A stretch of 64,000 bases of DNA from Paenibacillus apiarius (GTDB lineage Bacteria; Bacillota; Bacilli; Paenibacillales; Paenibacillaceae), in assembly GCF_017052585.1 (NCBI RefSeq), contig NZ_JAFFHZ010000001.1, positions 4,712,001-4,776,000 of the forward strand, given 5' to 3'. A program made the position numbers and the translations under genes. This document shows positions 34,525 to 42,964 of the stretch, in pieces (position 1 is the first letter of the stretch; each line of letters opens with the position of its first letter). The notes under the pieces are model-generated. The model was not told the DNA's origin and did not search any database. It saw only the letters and a list, made by a program, of their open reading frames with translations.

Positions 34525-36222
34525 ATGCTCGGCGAACGATCTTGGATTCGCTATTATCCCGCAGAAGTGGCTCCGTCCTTCGACTATCCGAAGCATAACG
34601 TCGCGCAGTTGTTGGTTCAGGCAGCCGCAGAGTACCCGGACCGGACGGCTATTGAATTTATGGGAGTGTCGCTAACGTACCGGGAGCTGCTTGAATCAGC
34701 TTACCGCTTTGCGAATGGATTGCATTCGCTTGGCGTAAAGACAAGTGACCGCGTTGCCATTATGATGCCGAATTGTCCGCACATGGTGATTGCGTACTAC
34801 GGCACGCTGCTCATCGGAGGCATCGTCGTAATGACGAACCCGTTATATATGGAGGGGGAACTGGCGTTTCAATTAAATGACTCCGGAGCAAAAGTCATCG
34901 TGACGCTGGACATTCTGTTCCCGCGCGTGCACCTAATTAAGCGCAACACCCCGCTGCAGCAATTCATCGTCGGGTCCATCCGCGAATATTTGCCTTTTCC
35001 GAAAAGCTTGCTCTACCCGCTGAAGGCGAAAAAAGACGGTCAATCGCTGGACATACCCGATGTGCCGGGCGTGTTCCGCTTCAAGTCTTGGCTGAAGTCT
35101 TGTTCTGCAGATCCGGTCAGCTGTCCGGTCGATGCGGAGCATGATATCGCGATGCTGCAATATACGGGCGGAACGACTGGCACGGCAAAAGGCGTCATGC
35201 TAACGCATTACAATCTGGTGTCCAACGCGATTCAAACCGCTAATTGGTTTTTTGAAGCCCGCCGGGGACAGGAAATCTTCCTGGCCGCCTTGCCCTGCTT
35301 CCATGTGTTCGGTCTGACGGTGCTGTTGAACTATGCGATGCATCTGGCAGGCGTGCTCGTGCTGCTGCCGCGCTTTGATACGAAGCAAGTGTTGGAGACG
35401 ATTCAGAAGATGCGTCCGACTGTCTTTCCGGGAGCGCCGACGATGTATATCGCAATCAATCACCATAAGGAGGTTCATAAGTACGACCTGTCCTCGATCA
35501 AGGCGTGCGTAAGCGGATCCGCCCCGCTGCCATTGGAGGTGCAGGAACGCTTCGAATCCATCACGGGAGGCAGGCTCATTGAAGGTTACGGGTTGACCGA
35601 GGCTTCGCCGGTCACGCACGCGAATCCGCTGAAGGGCTTGCGCAAGAACGGAACGATAGGCATTCCGTTTCCAGATACGGAGACGAAGATTGTTCATTCT
35701 GAGACGAGAGAGCCACTGCCTGCAGGGGAGATCGGAGAGCTCGCCGTACGCGGACCCCAGGTGATGAAAGGGTACTGGAACCGGCCGGAAGAGACGCAAG
35801 CGGTACTCAACGAGGGATGGTTGCTGACCGGTGATCTGGCGAAGATGGATGAGGACGGGTTCTTTACGATTGTGGATCGGAAAAAAGACATGATCAATGC
35901 CAGCGGGTTCAAAGTGTACCCGCGCGACGTGGAAGAGGTGCTGTTCGAGCATCCGTCAGTCAAGGAAGCCGTCGTCATCGGCGTGCCCGATCCGTATCGC
36001 GGCGAGACGGTCAAAGCCTTTATCGTTCGGTCAGAAGGCTTGAACGTAAGCGAGGAGAAGTTGGAGGAATGGTGCCGCGCAAGGCTGGCGGCCTTCAAGG
36101 TGCCCCGCATTTATGAATTCCGCGACGAACTGCCGAAGACGATGGTCGGAAAAGTTCTGCGGCGCAAATTGATAGAGGAGGAGACGCTGCGCAGGCAGCA
36201 GGAAAAAAAAGCAGGAGATTGA
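34525..36222 (+). CDS. Long-chain fatty acid--CoA ligase
   Basis: 565 residues with AGGAAGGAGAGGG upstream of the ATG. The AMP-binding P-loop YTGGTTGTAKG is near residues 213-223, the EGYGLTEASPV motif near 352, GDLAKMDEDGF near 434 and the catalytic lysine region PKTMVGKVLRR near 538. It activates fatty acids to acyl-CoA using ATP and is closest to LcfA/FadD type. The divergent etfBA supports a catabolic role. A strong hairpin lies after the gene. Confidence 0.92.
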   Translation: MLGERSWIRYYPAEVAPSFDYPKHNVAQLLVQAAAEYPDRTAIEFMGVSLTYRELLESAYRFANGLHSLGVKTSDRVAIMMPNCPHMVIAYYGTLLIGGIVVMTNPLYMEGELAFQLNDSGAKVIVTLDILFPRVHLIKRNTPLQQFIVGSIREYLPFPKSLLYPLKAKKDGQSLDIPDVPGVFRFKSWLKSCSADPVSCPVDAEHDIAMLQYTGGTTGTAKGVMLTHYNLVSNAIQTANWFFEARRGQEIFLAALPCFHVFGLTVLLNYAMHLAGVLVLLPRFDTKQVLETIQKMRPTVFPGAPTMYIAINHHKEVHKYDLSSIKACVSGSAPLPLEVQERFESITGGRLIEGYGLTEASPVTHANPLKGLRKNGTIGIPFPDTETKIVHSETREPLPAGEIGELAVRGPQVMKGYWNRPEETQAVLNEGWLLTGDLAKMDEDGFFTIVDRKKDMINASGFKVYPRDVEEVLFEHPSVKEAVVIGVPDPYRGETVKAFIVRSEGLNVSEEKLEEWCRARLAAFKVPRIYEFRDELPKTMVGKVLRRKLIEEETLRRQQEKKAGD

Positions 36223-36284
36223 AACGAATCCGCCTCATTCTGAATAGAGTGGTATCTATATAGGACATCGTAAAATACATCTAT

Positions 36285-36325
36285 ACAACGGCCGATCGTT
36301 GGCATGGACGATCGGCCGCATTGTT
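36285..36325 (+). terminator. Terminator after the acyl-CoA ligase gene
   Basis: A perfect 11-bp stem CGGCCGATCGT/ACGATCGGCCG is extended by ACAA/TTGT across two unpaired bases. The T tract is short. Confidence 0.75.
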
Positions 36326-36456
36326 TCACAGAACAGGTGCTGTAATCTTTGGGATGATCTGTAGATGAGCGTCGTATATACTATATATAGAAATGAGTAC
36401 ATAAACCATTCCGGTTAATTGTTATAAATAGCTGAACAATCGTGAGGTGGAGGCAT

Positions 36457-36876
36457 ATGAGTGAAACAAACAATGATCAGATGAACCGCTGGAACGAGAT
36501 GGCCGAAAAGGCCAAAGCTTCATTTTGGGGATACTTGGGCTGCGAGCTAGTCCGTGTGGATGAATATGAGACTGTCGTAAAGCTGAAGGTGGAGCCGCAT
36601 CACCTGAATATGATCGGCATCGTCCATGGCGGCGTGTTGAGTTCCTTGCTCGACAATACAATGGGAATTGCCGCTGCTGCGGCACGGCCGAACGCGAACG
36701 TCGTGACGAGCAATTTGAATGTTCATTTCGTGCATCCGCTCAAGGGCGGGACGCTGGAGGTACGCGCCCATGTTGTGAGCGCCACGACCCGGATGCTTAC
36801 ATTATATGGAACGGTTACCGACGATCAGGGCCGCTTGGGAACGATGGGAACAGGCACCTTTGTCGCCAAAGGATAG
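36457..36876 (+). CDS. PaaI family hotdog thioesterase
   Basis: 139 residues from the ATG at 36457 with GAGGTGGAGG upstream. The PaaI-type hotdog motif HGGVLSSLLDNTMG lies near residues 56-69 and the following strand VTSNLNVHFVHPL fits the fold. It hydrolyses acyl- or aryl-CoA thioesters, and the substrate cannot be inferred. It follows the acyl-CoA ligase with 230 bases between and an intervening terminator, so it has its own promoter or is read through. Confidence 0.88.
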   Translation: MSETNNDQMNRWNEMAEKAKASFWGYLGCELVRVDEYETVVKLKVEPHHLNMIGIVHGGVLSSLLDNTMGIAAAAARPNANVVTSNLNVHFVHPLKGGTLEVRAHVVSATTRMLTLYGTVTDDQGRLGTMGTGTFVAKG

Positions 36877-36884
36877 GTTATCGG

Positions 36885-36912
36885 TTGACTTTTACCGCCA
36901 TTTTGTCATAAT
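36885..36912 (+). promoter_or_regulatory. Promoter for the NAD salvage genes
   Basis: TTGACT (36885-36890), 16-base spacer, CATAAT (36907-36912), about 50 bases upstream of the nicotinamidase gene. Confidence 0.6.
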
Positions 36913-36964
36913 GACGTTAAGCTGCCTATAACTAGGCAAGGGTGAAAAAGGAGGACGATCTGCC

Positions 36965-37507
36965 ATGAAGGCGTTGGTCGTAATTGATTATACGAATGAC
37001 TTCGTTATCGGCCGGCTTCCGTGCGGACAGCCGGCTATTGATATTGAAGAGCGCATTGCGAATCTGGTGGAGAAGTTTACGGCTGCGGGCGACTATGTCG
37101 TGATGGCGGTCGACATTCATGAAGAGCAGGATCCTTATCATCCAGAAGCGGCGCTGTTCCCGCCGCACAACATTAAAGGCACGGACGGACGGCATTTGTA
37201 TGGACGGGTGCAAGAGATATACAAGCAGAACGAAGCTCGCATATACTGGATGGATAAGACGCGCTACGACTCTTTTTGCGGTACGGACTTGGACATGCGC
37301 TTGCGTGCCCGAGGCATTCAAGAAGTGCATTTGGTAGGCGTGTGCACGGACATTTGCGTGCTGCATACGGCGATCGAAGCCTATAATTTGGGCTACAAGA
37401 TTGTCATTCACGAAGATGCTGTCGCTACATTTAATGGACAAGCGCATGAATGGGCGCTGCAGCATTTCCGCAATACATTAGGAGCTTCTATCGTTAGCGG
37501 ATATTAA
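36965..37507 (+). CDS. pncA: Nicotinamidase / isochorismatase-family cysteine hydrolase
   Basis: 180 residues with AAGGAGGACGATC upstream of the ATG. The catalytic triad is visible as D8, K98 and C127 (GVCTDICV), and the metal-binding DxH...H as D50, H52 and H59. It deamidates nicotinamide to nicotinate. The next gene, 50 bases downstream, encodes nicotinate phosphoribosyltransferase, which uses the product, so the pair forms an NAD salvage operon. Confidence 0.92.
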   Translation: MKALVVIDYTNDFVIGRLPCGQPAIDIEERIANLVEKFTAAGDYVVMAVDIHEEQDPYHPEAALFPPHNIKGTDGRHLYGRVQEIYKQNEARIYWMDKTRYDSFCGTDLDMRLRARGIQEVHLVGVCTDICVLHTAIEAYNLGYKIVIHEDAVATFNGQAHEWALQHFRNTLGASIVSGY

Positions 37508-37557
37508 CGACAGACGATACCACCGACAGTAGGGACCTCAGAAAGAAGGATGAACTG

Positions 37558-39078
37558 ATGAATACGTCTATGGCGTTACACACGGATAAATATCAAATCA
37601 ATATGATGTACGCGCACTGGAAGCATGGTACGCATAACCAGCATACGGTATTCGAAGCTTTCTTCCGCAAGCTGCCATTTCACAACGGATACGCGGTATT
37701 TGCCGGACTTGAACGGATTGTGGAGTATGTCGAACAGCTTCGTTTTATGGATGAGGATATCGAGTATTTAAGTGAACAGGAAGAGCAGTACGATGCCGAT
37801 TTTCTGGAGGAGCTGCGGAACTTCCGGTTTACCGGGCATATTGACGCGGTCCGCGAAGGCACGCTCGTCTTCGCGAACGAGCCGCTTATCCGTGTAGAAG
37901 GACGCGTCTTTGAGACACAATTAATTGAAACCGCACTATTAAACTTCATGAATTTCCAAACGTTGATTGCGACCAAAGCATCGCGGATCAAGCAGGTGGC
38001 GCACAACGATATTTTGATGGAGTTCGGAACAAGACGGGCTCAGGAAGCGGATGCGGCGTTGTGGGGAGCGCGGGCGGCTTACCTTGCAGGGTTCCATGCG
38101 ACCTCGAACATGCTGGCGGGCAGACGCTTCGGCATTCCGACAAAAGGCACGCATGCGCACGCTTGGGTACAGAGCTTCGAAGACGAGCGGGAAGCATTCG
38201 AAGTGTTCTCCGAGGCGCTGCCTAACCAAGTAACGCTGCTGGTCGATACGTATGATACGCTGCACAGCGGCATTCCGAACGCCATTCAAATTGGCCTCGA
38301 GCTGAAGAAACGGGGCAAAGAACTGCAAGCGATTCGTCTGGACAGCGGCGACATCGCGTATTTGTCGATCCAGGCGCGGAACATGCTGGATGAAGCCGGC
38401 CTGACGGATGTGCAGATTTGCGCTTCCAACGATTTGGACGAGTATACGATCTCTGACTTGAAGCTGCAAGGTGCGCGCGTCGATATGTGGGGCGTCGGCA
38501 CGCAGTTGATTACGGCATCGGATCAGCCTTCATTAGGCGGGGTATACAAGCTGGTGTCCCGGGAAGTCAACGGAGAGATGCATCCGACGATTAAAATATC
38601 GGCCAATCCCGAAAAGGTGACGACACCAGGCAAGAAGGATGTATACCGCATTATTCATAAGAAAAAGAAGAAGGCAATCGCCGACTACATCTGCTTATCG
38701 GAAGAAGACGACGTGGAACGCCGTTCCAAAATTAAATTGTTCGATCCAATTCACCCGTATATGCACAAATATGTAGATCAATACGATGCGGAACGACTCC
38801 TGCATCCGGTATACCGCGATGGTGAACTGGTATACAACCGACCGTCGCTGGATGAAATTCGGGACTATCACAAGCAGCAGCTGCAGCTATTCTGGCCCGA
38901 ATATTTGCGCAAGACGAATCCAGAGCGATACCATGTCGATATAAGCACGAAGGCTTGGGAATTGAAGCGTGACATGATAGAAGCGTATGTGCAGGAAACA
39001 GAAGCGCGGCGCGTATTTCAGTCGGATAACGGCGACGGTGGAGAAGACGACGCGGACGACCACGGACGTGCGCGCTAA
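37558..39078 (+). CDS. pncB: Nicotinate phosphoribosyltransferase
   Basis: 506 residues. The start motif LHTDKYQINMMYAHW, EFGTRRAQ with the phosphorylated-histidine region, FGIPTKGTHAHAWVQSF, and LVDTYDT/IRLDSGD are typical of PncB. It converts nicotinate and PRPP to nicotinate mononucleotide with ATP hydrolysis. The C-terminal ~20 residues are acidic and disordered (GDGGEDDADD). It follows the nicotinamidase in the same operon. Confidence 0.95.
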   Translation: MNTSMALHTDKYQINMMYAHWKHGTHNQHTVFEAFFRKLPFHNGYAVFAGLERIVEYVEQLRFMDEDIEYLSEQEEQYDADFLEELRNFRFTGHIDAVREGTLVFANEPLIRVEGRVFETQLIETALLNFMNFQTLIATKASRIKQVAHNDILMEFGTRRAQEADAALWGARAAYLAGFHATSNMLAGRRFGIPTKGTHAHAWVQSFEDEREAFEVFSEALPNQVTLLVDTYDTLHSGIPNAIQIGLELKKRGKELQAIRLDSGDIAYLSIQARNMLDEAGLTDVQICASNDLDEYTISDLKLQGARVDMWGVGTQLITASDQPSLGGVYKLVSREVNGEMHPTIKISANPEKVTTPGKKDVYRIIHKKKKKAIADYICLSEEDDVERRSKIKLFDPIHPYMHKYVDQYDAERLLHPVYRDGELVYNRPSLDEIRDYHKQQLQLFWPEYLRKTNPERYHVDISTKAWELKRDMIEAYVQETEARRVFQSDNGDGGEDDADDHGRAR

Positions 39079-39228
39079 GGCGTCTGAATGTTGGGCGCTC
39101 AATTGTCCATTTCATGTGTAATTAACGGTATTCATTATATTCGGCATATTCATTCATGTGGCTGAGCTTGCTTATCAGGGTGCCGAATGATGGAATAAGG
39201 ATGAGTCTAATGGGGAGGAGCGGGAAAA

Positions 39229-40086
39229 ATGAGCGAGGTCGATCTTACGGCGCGATGCCGCACAAGCGAGGTATTCACAGCTCCGCATGGCTTTACCAAT
39301 GGCGTAGAAGGACCTGCGTGCGACAAGGACGGCAATTTGTACGCGGTCAATTATGAGCGTGAAGGCACGATTGGACGAGTTACGCCCAAGGGCGAATGCT
39401 CCGTCTTTCTCGAACTTCCAGAAGGAAGCGTCGGGAATGGAATTCGCTTTAACCGCAACGGCGAAATGCTGATCGCGGATTATGCAGGCCACAACATATA
39501 CCGGTATGCGTTCGATACGAAGCGGCTTGAGGTGCTGGCGCATAACCCGGACATGAATCAACCGAACGATATTGCCATTATGGCCAATGATATCGTCTTC
39601 GCCAGCGATCCGAATTGGAGCCATGATACCGGACAATTGTGGCGCATTCTTCCAAATGGCGAGATGACGCTGTTAGAGACGGGGATGGGCACGACTAACG
39701 GGATTGAGGTCGGCCCCGATGAAGCAACGTTATACGTCAACGAATCCGTTCAGCGCCGGATATGGGCCTACGACCTGGATGAACAAGGCAATATATCCAA
39801 TAAAAGATTGTTCCGCGAGTTCCCGGATTACGGGCTGGACGGCATGCGCTGCGATACGGAGGGCTATTTGTACGTGAGCCGGTTCGGCAAAGGGACCGTG
39901 GCTATCTTCTCGCCGGAAGGCAATCTTGTCGAGGAAGTGCGCCTGCATGGCAGCAATTGCACGAACGTAACGTTTGGCGGGGAAGACGGACGAACAGTAT
40001 ACGTAACGATGATGGATCAAGGCAACGTGGAGACGTTCCGGGCAGAGCGGCCGGGACGGTGCCGGAGACTGTTCGGCCTTGTGTAG
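39229..40086 (+). CDS. SMP-30/gluconolactonase family protein
   Basis: 285 residues with GGGGAGGAGCGGG upstream. Six-bladed beta-propeller pattern: GVEGPACDKDGNLY with the metal-binding Glu near residue 27, NGIRFNRNGEML, QPNDIAI, TNGIEVGPDEATLYV and LDGMRCDTEGYLYVSRFGKG. Members hydrolyse lactones such as gluconolactone or other esters and bind a divalent metal. No signal peptide is visible. It stands alone between pncB and a bidirectional terminator. Confidence 0.9.
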   Translation: MSEVDLTARCRTSEVFTAPHGFTNGVEGPACDKDGNLYAVNYEREGTIGRVTPKGECSVFLELPEGSVGNGIRFNRNGEMLIADYAGHNIYRYAFDTKRLEVLAHNPDMNQPNDIAIMANDIVFASDPNWSHDTGQLWRILPNGEMTLLETGMGTTNGIEVGPDEATLYVNESVQRRIWAYDLDEQGNISNKRLFREFPDYGLDGMRCDTEGYLYVSRFGKGTVAIFSPEGNLVEEVRLHGSNCTNVTFGGEDGRTVYVTMMDQGNVETFRAERPGRCRRLFGLV

Positions 40087-40183
40087 CGGAATGATCTGCG
40101 GCGGCCTCGCTGTACTGTATGACAGGCGAAGCTCAGCGTTGCAGGATAGGTCCGGCATGTTGTAACGGCAGCGTGAACGCAAA

Positions 40184-40227
40184 AAAATGGCGGGGCAGGG
40201 AAGAGGCTATTCCTGCTCCGCCATTTT
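40184..40227. terminator. Bidirectional terminator after the SMP-30 gene
   Basis: A 16-bp perfect stem (40184-40199 with 40212-40227) with A- and T-rich outer ends, which allows termination on either strand. Confidence 0.8.
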
Positions 40228-40519
40228 CGCTTATGGTTGAAAAATCCACCCTTGGCTTAATTGAGGCAACCCGCGAGCGGGAACCGTCCGCAGACCTTGT
40301 GGGACAGCCCCTTCATGTTTAACCGCGCCTTGCTGCCACCGCGACGAACAGATTTATTTCTCGGGAAAGCGCACAATGTTACAGTATCCTGCTTTCCGTG
40401 ACAAAAGTCGACGCCGATATGCACCCGATGGCCGATTATGCTTGCTTATTTATTTGCTGTTTCGCAATAAAATGACAGAAACTGCCATATTTCCCGGGAA
40501 TCGCCGATGGGCAATTCCA
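40228..40519. other. Unassigned intergenic stretch
   Basis: No convincing gene is seen. On the minus strand a 55-codon open frame with a possible GTG start (around 40425 down to 40259) has no ribosome binding site. Near 40300 the sequence GTGGGACAGCCCCTT resembles the ends of some insertion sequences, but no partner copy is found nearby. A GGAATTGCC/GGCGATTCC hairpin sits just after the stop codon of the leftward GNAT gene. Confidence 0.35.
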
Positions 40520-41200
40520 TTAGAGCGGAAGTAAAGCAACGTTATCCCGCTGCTTCAATTGCTCGATCATGCCATACCAAGCCTCGGGCTTGTTCGGCAG
40601 CACGGCGTAATACCATTGCAGGAACGCAACGATAAGCTCTGCCGGCACGTCATGCCTATGATCCTGCATCGGCATGAAGCAGAAGTCGAGTCCGCTGACC
40701 GCTTCGCCGTCGTTGGACCATGAGGGATGCACATACGGGAAATCCAATCTTTCATAGCCGAGGTGAGACAGCACCTCGCGCCGAACGACGGGATCCATCG
40801 GACGCACGCCTCCGAACGAAAAATCTTCTACGCGGTAAGGGTCGTAGATTTCGGCAAACATGCCGATCAGCGATGTGCCCGCCTCTTTAGCGGCTTGCAG
40901 CAGATCGCGTTCCCGCTCTTTGTACAAAAAGCGGCCGATGCCGAGTCCGGGTTGGCCGATAATGGTAAAGTCAGTCATTGCTACGTTCAGCGATTCCACG
41001 AAGCGATATTCGGTCGCGCCGACGACTTCCTCGCCATGGACAGCGACGAATACGCGAATATCCGGGTCCTCCAGCGGTTCTTTCCATAAATTGAATTCCA
41101 GCACTTCCTCTTTCGGAAAAATGCGGCCCATTAACGTGTGCATTTGGGCAAACAAAGGATCTTCTATAGATTGAATGCGAACATATCGCAATGCTGTCAT
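40520..41200 (-). CDS. GNAT family N-acetyltransferase
   Basis: 226 residues with AAGGATG upstream of the ATG. The acetyl-CoA fold is suggested by RVFVAVHGEEVVGATEYRF (beta 2-3), IGQPGLGIGRFLYKERE in place of the usual Q/RxxGxG/A pyrophosphate-binding motif, and a C-terminal FMPMQ strand. The motif here is GQPGLGIG, so cofactor binding seems preserved. The acceptor substrate is unknown. It is the last of three leftward genes. Confidence 0.7.
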   Translation of the reverse strand: MTALRYVRIQSIEDPLFAQMHTLMGRIFPKEEVLEFNLWKEPLEDPDIRVFVAVHGEEVVGATEYRFVESLNVAMTDFTIIGQPGLGIGRFLYKERERDLLQAAKEAGTSLIGMFAEIYDPYRVEDFSFGGVRPMDPVVRREVLSHLGYERLDFPYVHPSWSNDGEAVSGLDFCFMPMQDHRHDVPAELIVAFLQWYYAVLPNKPEAWYGMIEQLKQRDNVALLPL

Positions 41201-41281
41201 GGCATAACATCCTTTCCTTGAACGTAATTGTATATCATTGCATTTGCATACTGCATAGCCAGGATGTTCATACTCGTGCCG

Positions 41282-41959
41282 TTATCGCCGGGAGCTCGCG
41301 CCGAACGGATTGCGCCATTCCATGAGAAGCCCGAAATTGCACGATTCTTCATCCTCAAGATAATCCGGGACGATGGCGACAGGTGTCCGTCCGCAGCGCA
41401 GCAGAAAGCTTACGACGGGATCATGCCATCTTCCTTCCATGATGCCTTCCACATATTGTTCGATCGAACACCGGGCTGCGGCACGTCCGTAGCCGGGCAT
41501 GCGCGCACCGCCGAGAAGGCGCTCCAATCCGAGCTGGACGACCGTTGCGCACATGGCCTGCATCATCAGCTTGCCGATGCCGCACTTGCGATAATCGGGC
41601 CGCACGCTAATATCGACCACGTATAGCGTATTGCCGTCTGGACGATGCGTTCGGATGTAACCGTTATCTGTCGCCTTATACCAAGGCAGGTGCTTCTCAT
41701 TCGCCTCTGTCTGGATGATAAGGGCGGTCATCGAACCGATGAGCACGCCGTCCATTTCGGCACATAATGCCCCTTCGGGAAAGATGCGCGCATGGTTCGC
41801 AATCTGGTCCGTATTCCACCATAACTCCGATGGAAACGGTGGTGGGAAGCAGTCACGCTGGATATCTATAAGCGCTTCCATATCCTCCAAGGTATAGTTG
41901 CGCAGCGTGACAAGCCGCGGCTTGTCATCGAATATGACATATAGCGATTGGCGGAACAT
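41282..41959 (-). CDS. GNAT acetyltransferase matching the N-terminal half of YhcX
   Basis: 225 residues from the ATG at 41959, directly behind AAGGAGGGGG. An in-frame upstream ATG at 41977 lies before the stop codon of the preceding gene. The pattern DIQRDCFPPPFP, FPEGALCAEMDGVLIGS, NTLYVVDISVRPDYRKCGIGKLM contains the acetyl-CoA motif RKCGIGK. The whole resembles the acetyltransferase half of Bacillus subtilis YhcX, where it is fused to a nitrilase-type domain. Here the hydrolase is the separate preceding gene, 11 bases away. Substrate unknown. Confidence 0.8.
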   Translation of the reverse strand: MFRQSLYVIFDDKPRLVTLRNYTLEDMEALIDIQRDCFPPPFPSELWWNTDQIANHARIFPEGALCAEMDGVLIGSMTALIIQTEANEKHLPWYKATDNGYIRTHRPDGNTLYVVDISVRPDYRKCGIGKLMMQAMCATVVQLGLERLLGGARMPGYGRAAARCSIEQYVEGIMEGRWHDPVVSFLLRCGRTPVAIVPDYLEDEESCNFGLLMEWRNPFGASSRR

Positions 41960-41970
41960 GCGCCCCCTCC

Positions 41971-42825
41971 TTACCAATCCGTATATAGATCGGTGCGGCG
42001 ATCACGCCAAGTCGTGACCGAACCGCGTTCACGCACTTGCTGCAGCAAAGAGACATCCAAGTCGGCCGTTACGATCATATCGTTGTTGATTTCACCTTCA
42101 ATCATGATGCCGCGCGGCGGAAACGGGATATCGTTCGGCGTGATCACGGCGGCCTGACCGTAATTCAAGCGCATCAAGTCCACGGTAGGCAGCGATCCGA
42201 CCGTGCCGGTCGCCACGACGTACACTTGATTCTCAATGGCGCGGGCATGGCAGCAATAACGCACGCGATAAAAGGCTTGGCGGTCGTCCGTGCAGGAAGG
42301 ACAGAAGATGACGTCCGCGCCTTGCGCACGCACCATGCGCACAATTTCTGGAAATTCAATATCGTAGCAGGTTAAAATGGCGATCGTTCCTTTTTCGGTA
42401 TGAAAGACGCGTACGCCTTCTCCGGCAGCCATGTTCCAATCCTTCACTTCGAAAGGAGTAATATGCAGCTTCGCCTGCTCTTCCACCTTGCCGTCAGGGT
42501 AGAACAGATGAGCGACGTTATATAGTTTATCGTTGCGCGTTATGACATGCGTGCCTCCGATAAGATGCATGTTATATTGCTTCGCGAGCCCGGTGAACAA
42601 AGCGCGGTAGGCTTCGGTAAACTGCGGCAGATCCTGTATCGCCAGCGCTTCTCCCCGTTCGTCGCCGATGGACATTAATTGTGTCGTCATAAACTCGGGA
42701 AAGAGCACAAATTCGGCTTCGAATTCCGCGGCCGTCTTCACGTAATGCTCGACCTGCTGAGCGAATTGTTCAAAGCTGTTAATCGTATGCAGATGGTATT
42801 GTACGGCAGATACGCGCATTTTCAT
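41971..42825 (-). CDS. Carbon-nitrogen hydrolase matching the C-terminal half of YhcX
   Basis: 284 residues from the ATG at 42825 with TTTGGAGGTG upstream. The nitrilase-superfamily triad is complete: E44 (LFPEF), K119 (KLHITPFE) and C153 (LTCYDIEFPE). The sequence follows the hydrolase domain of Bacillus YhcX closely in pattern (FEQFAQQVEHYV, TTQLMSI, RQAFYRVRYCCHARAIENQVYVV). It probably hydrolyses an amide. It is first of a three-gene leftward cluster and is divergent from the P1 peptidase. Confidence 0.88.
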   Translation of the reverse strand: MKMRVSAVQYHLHTINSFEQFAQQVEHYVKTAAEFEAEFVLFPEFMTTQLMSIGDERGEALAIQDLPQFTEAYRALFTGLAKQYNMHLIGGTHVITRNDKLYNVAHLFYPDGKVEEQAKLHITPFEVKDWNMAAGEGVRVFHTEKGTIAILTCYDIEFPEIVRMVRAQGADVIFCPSCTDDRQAFYRVRYCCHARAIENQVYVVATGTVGSLPTVDLMRLNYGQAAVITPNDIPFPPRGIMIEGEINNDMIVTADLDVSLLQQVRERGSVTTWRDRRTDLYTDW

Positions 42826-42964
42826 TGCGACACCTCCAAATGATGGCTTAGTAACCTCTACCATTATGAGGCAGAAATAAAGACAGAGCAAGCTGTACCT
42901 GAAAAAAGGAAAGCGGGCTTCTGAATGGAATATTAATAATAATAATAGTAAAGGGAGTGAGAAT

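Noticed and set aside
40259-40425. 55-codon minus-strand frame in the SMP-30/GNAT gap
   Set aside because: No ribosome binding site and no family resemblance; treated only as part of an unassigned stretch.
42928-42950. Short run of AAT repeats before the P1 peptidase gene
   Set aside because: Five imperfect trinucleotides in an A+T-rich promoter region; too short to call a meaningful repeat.
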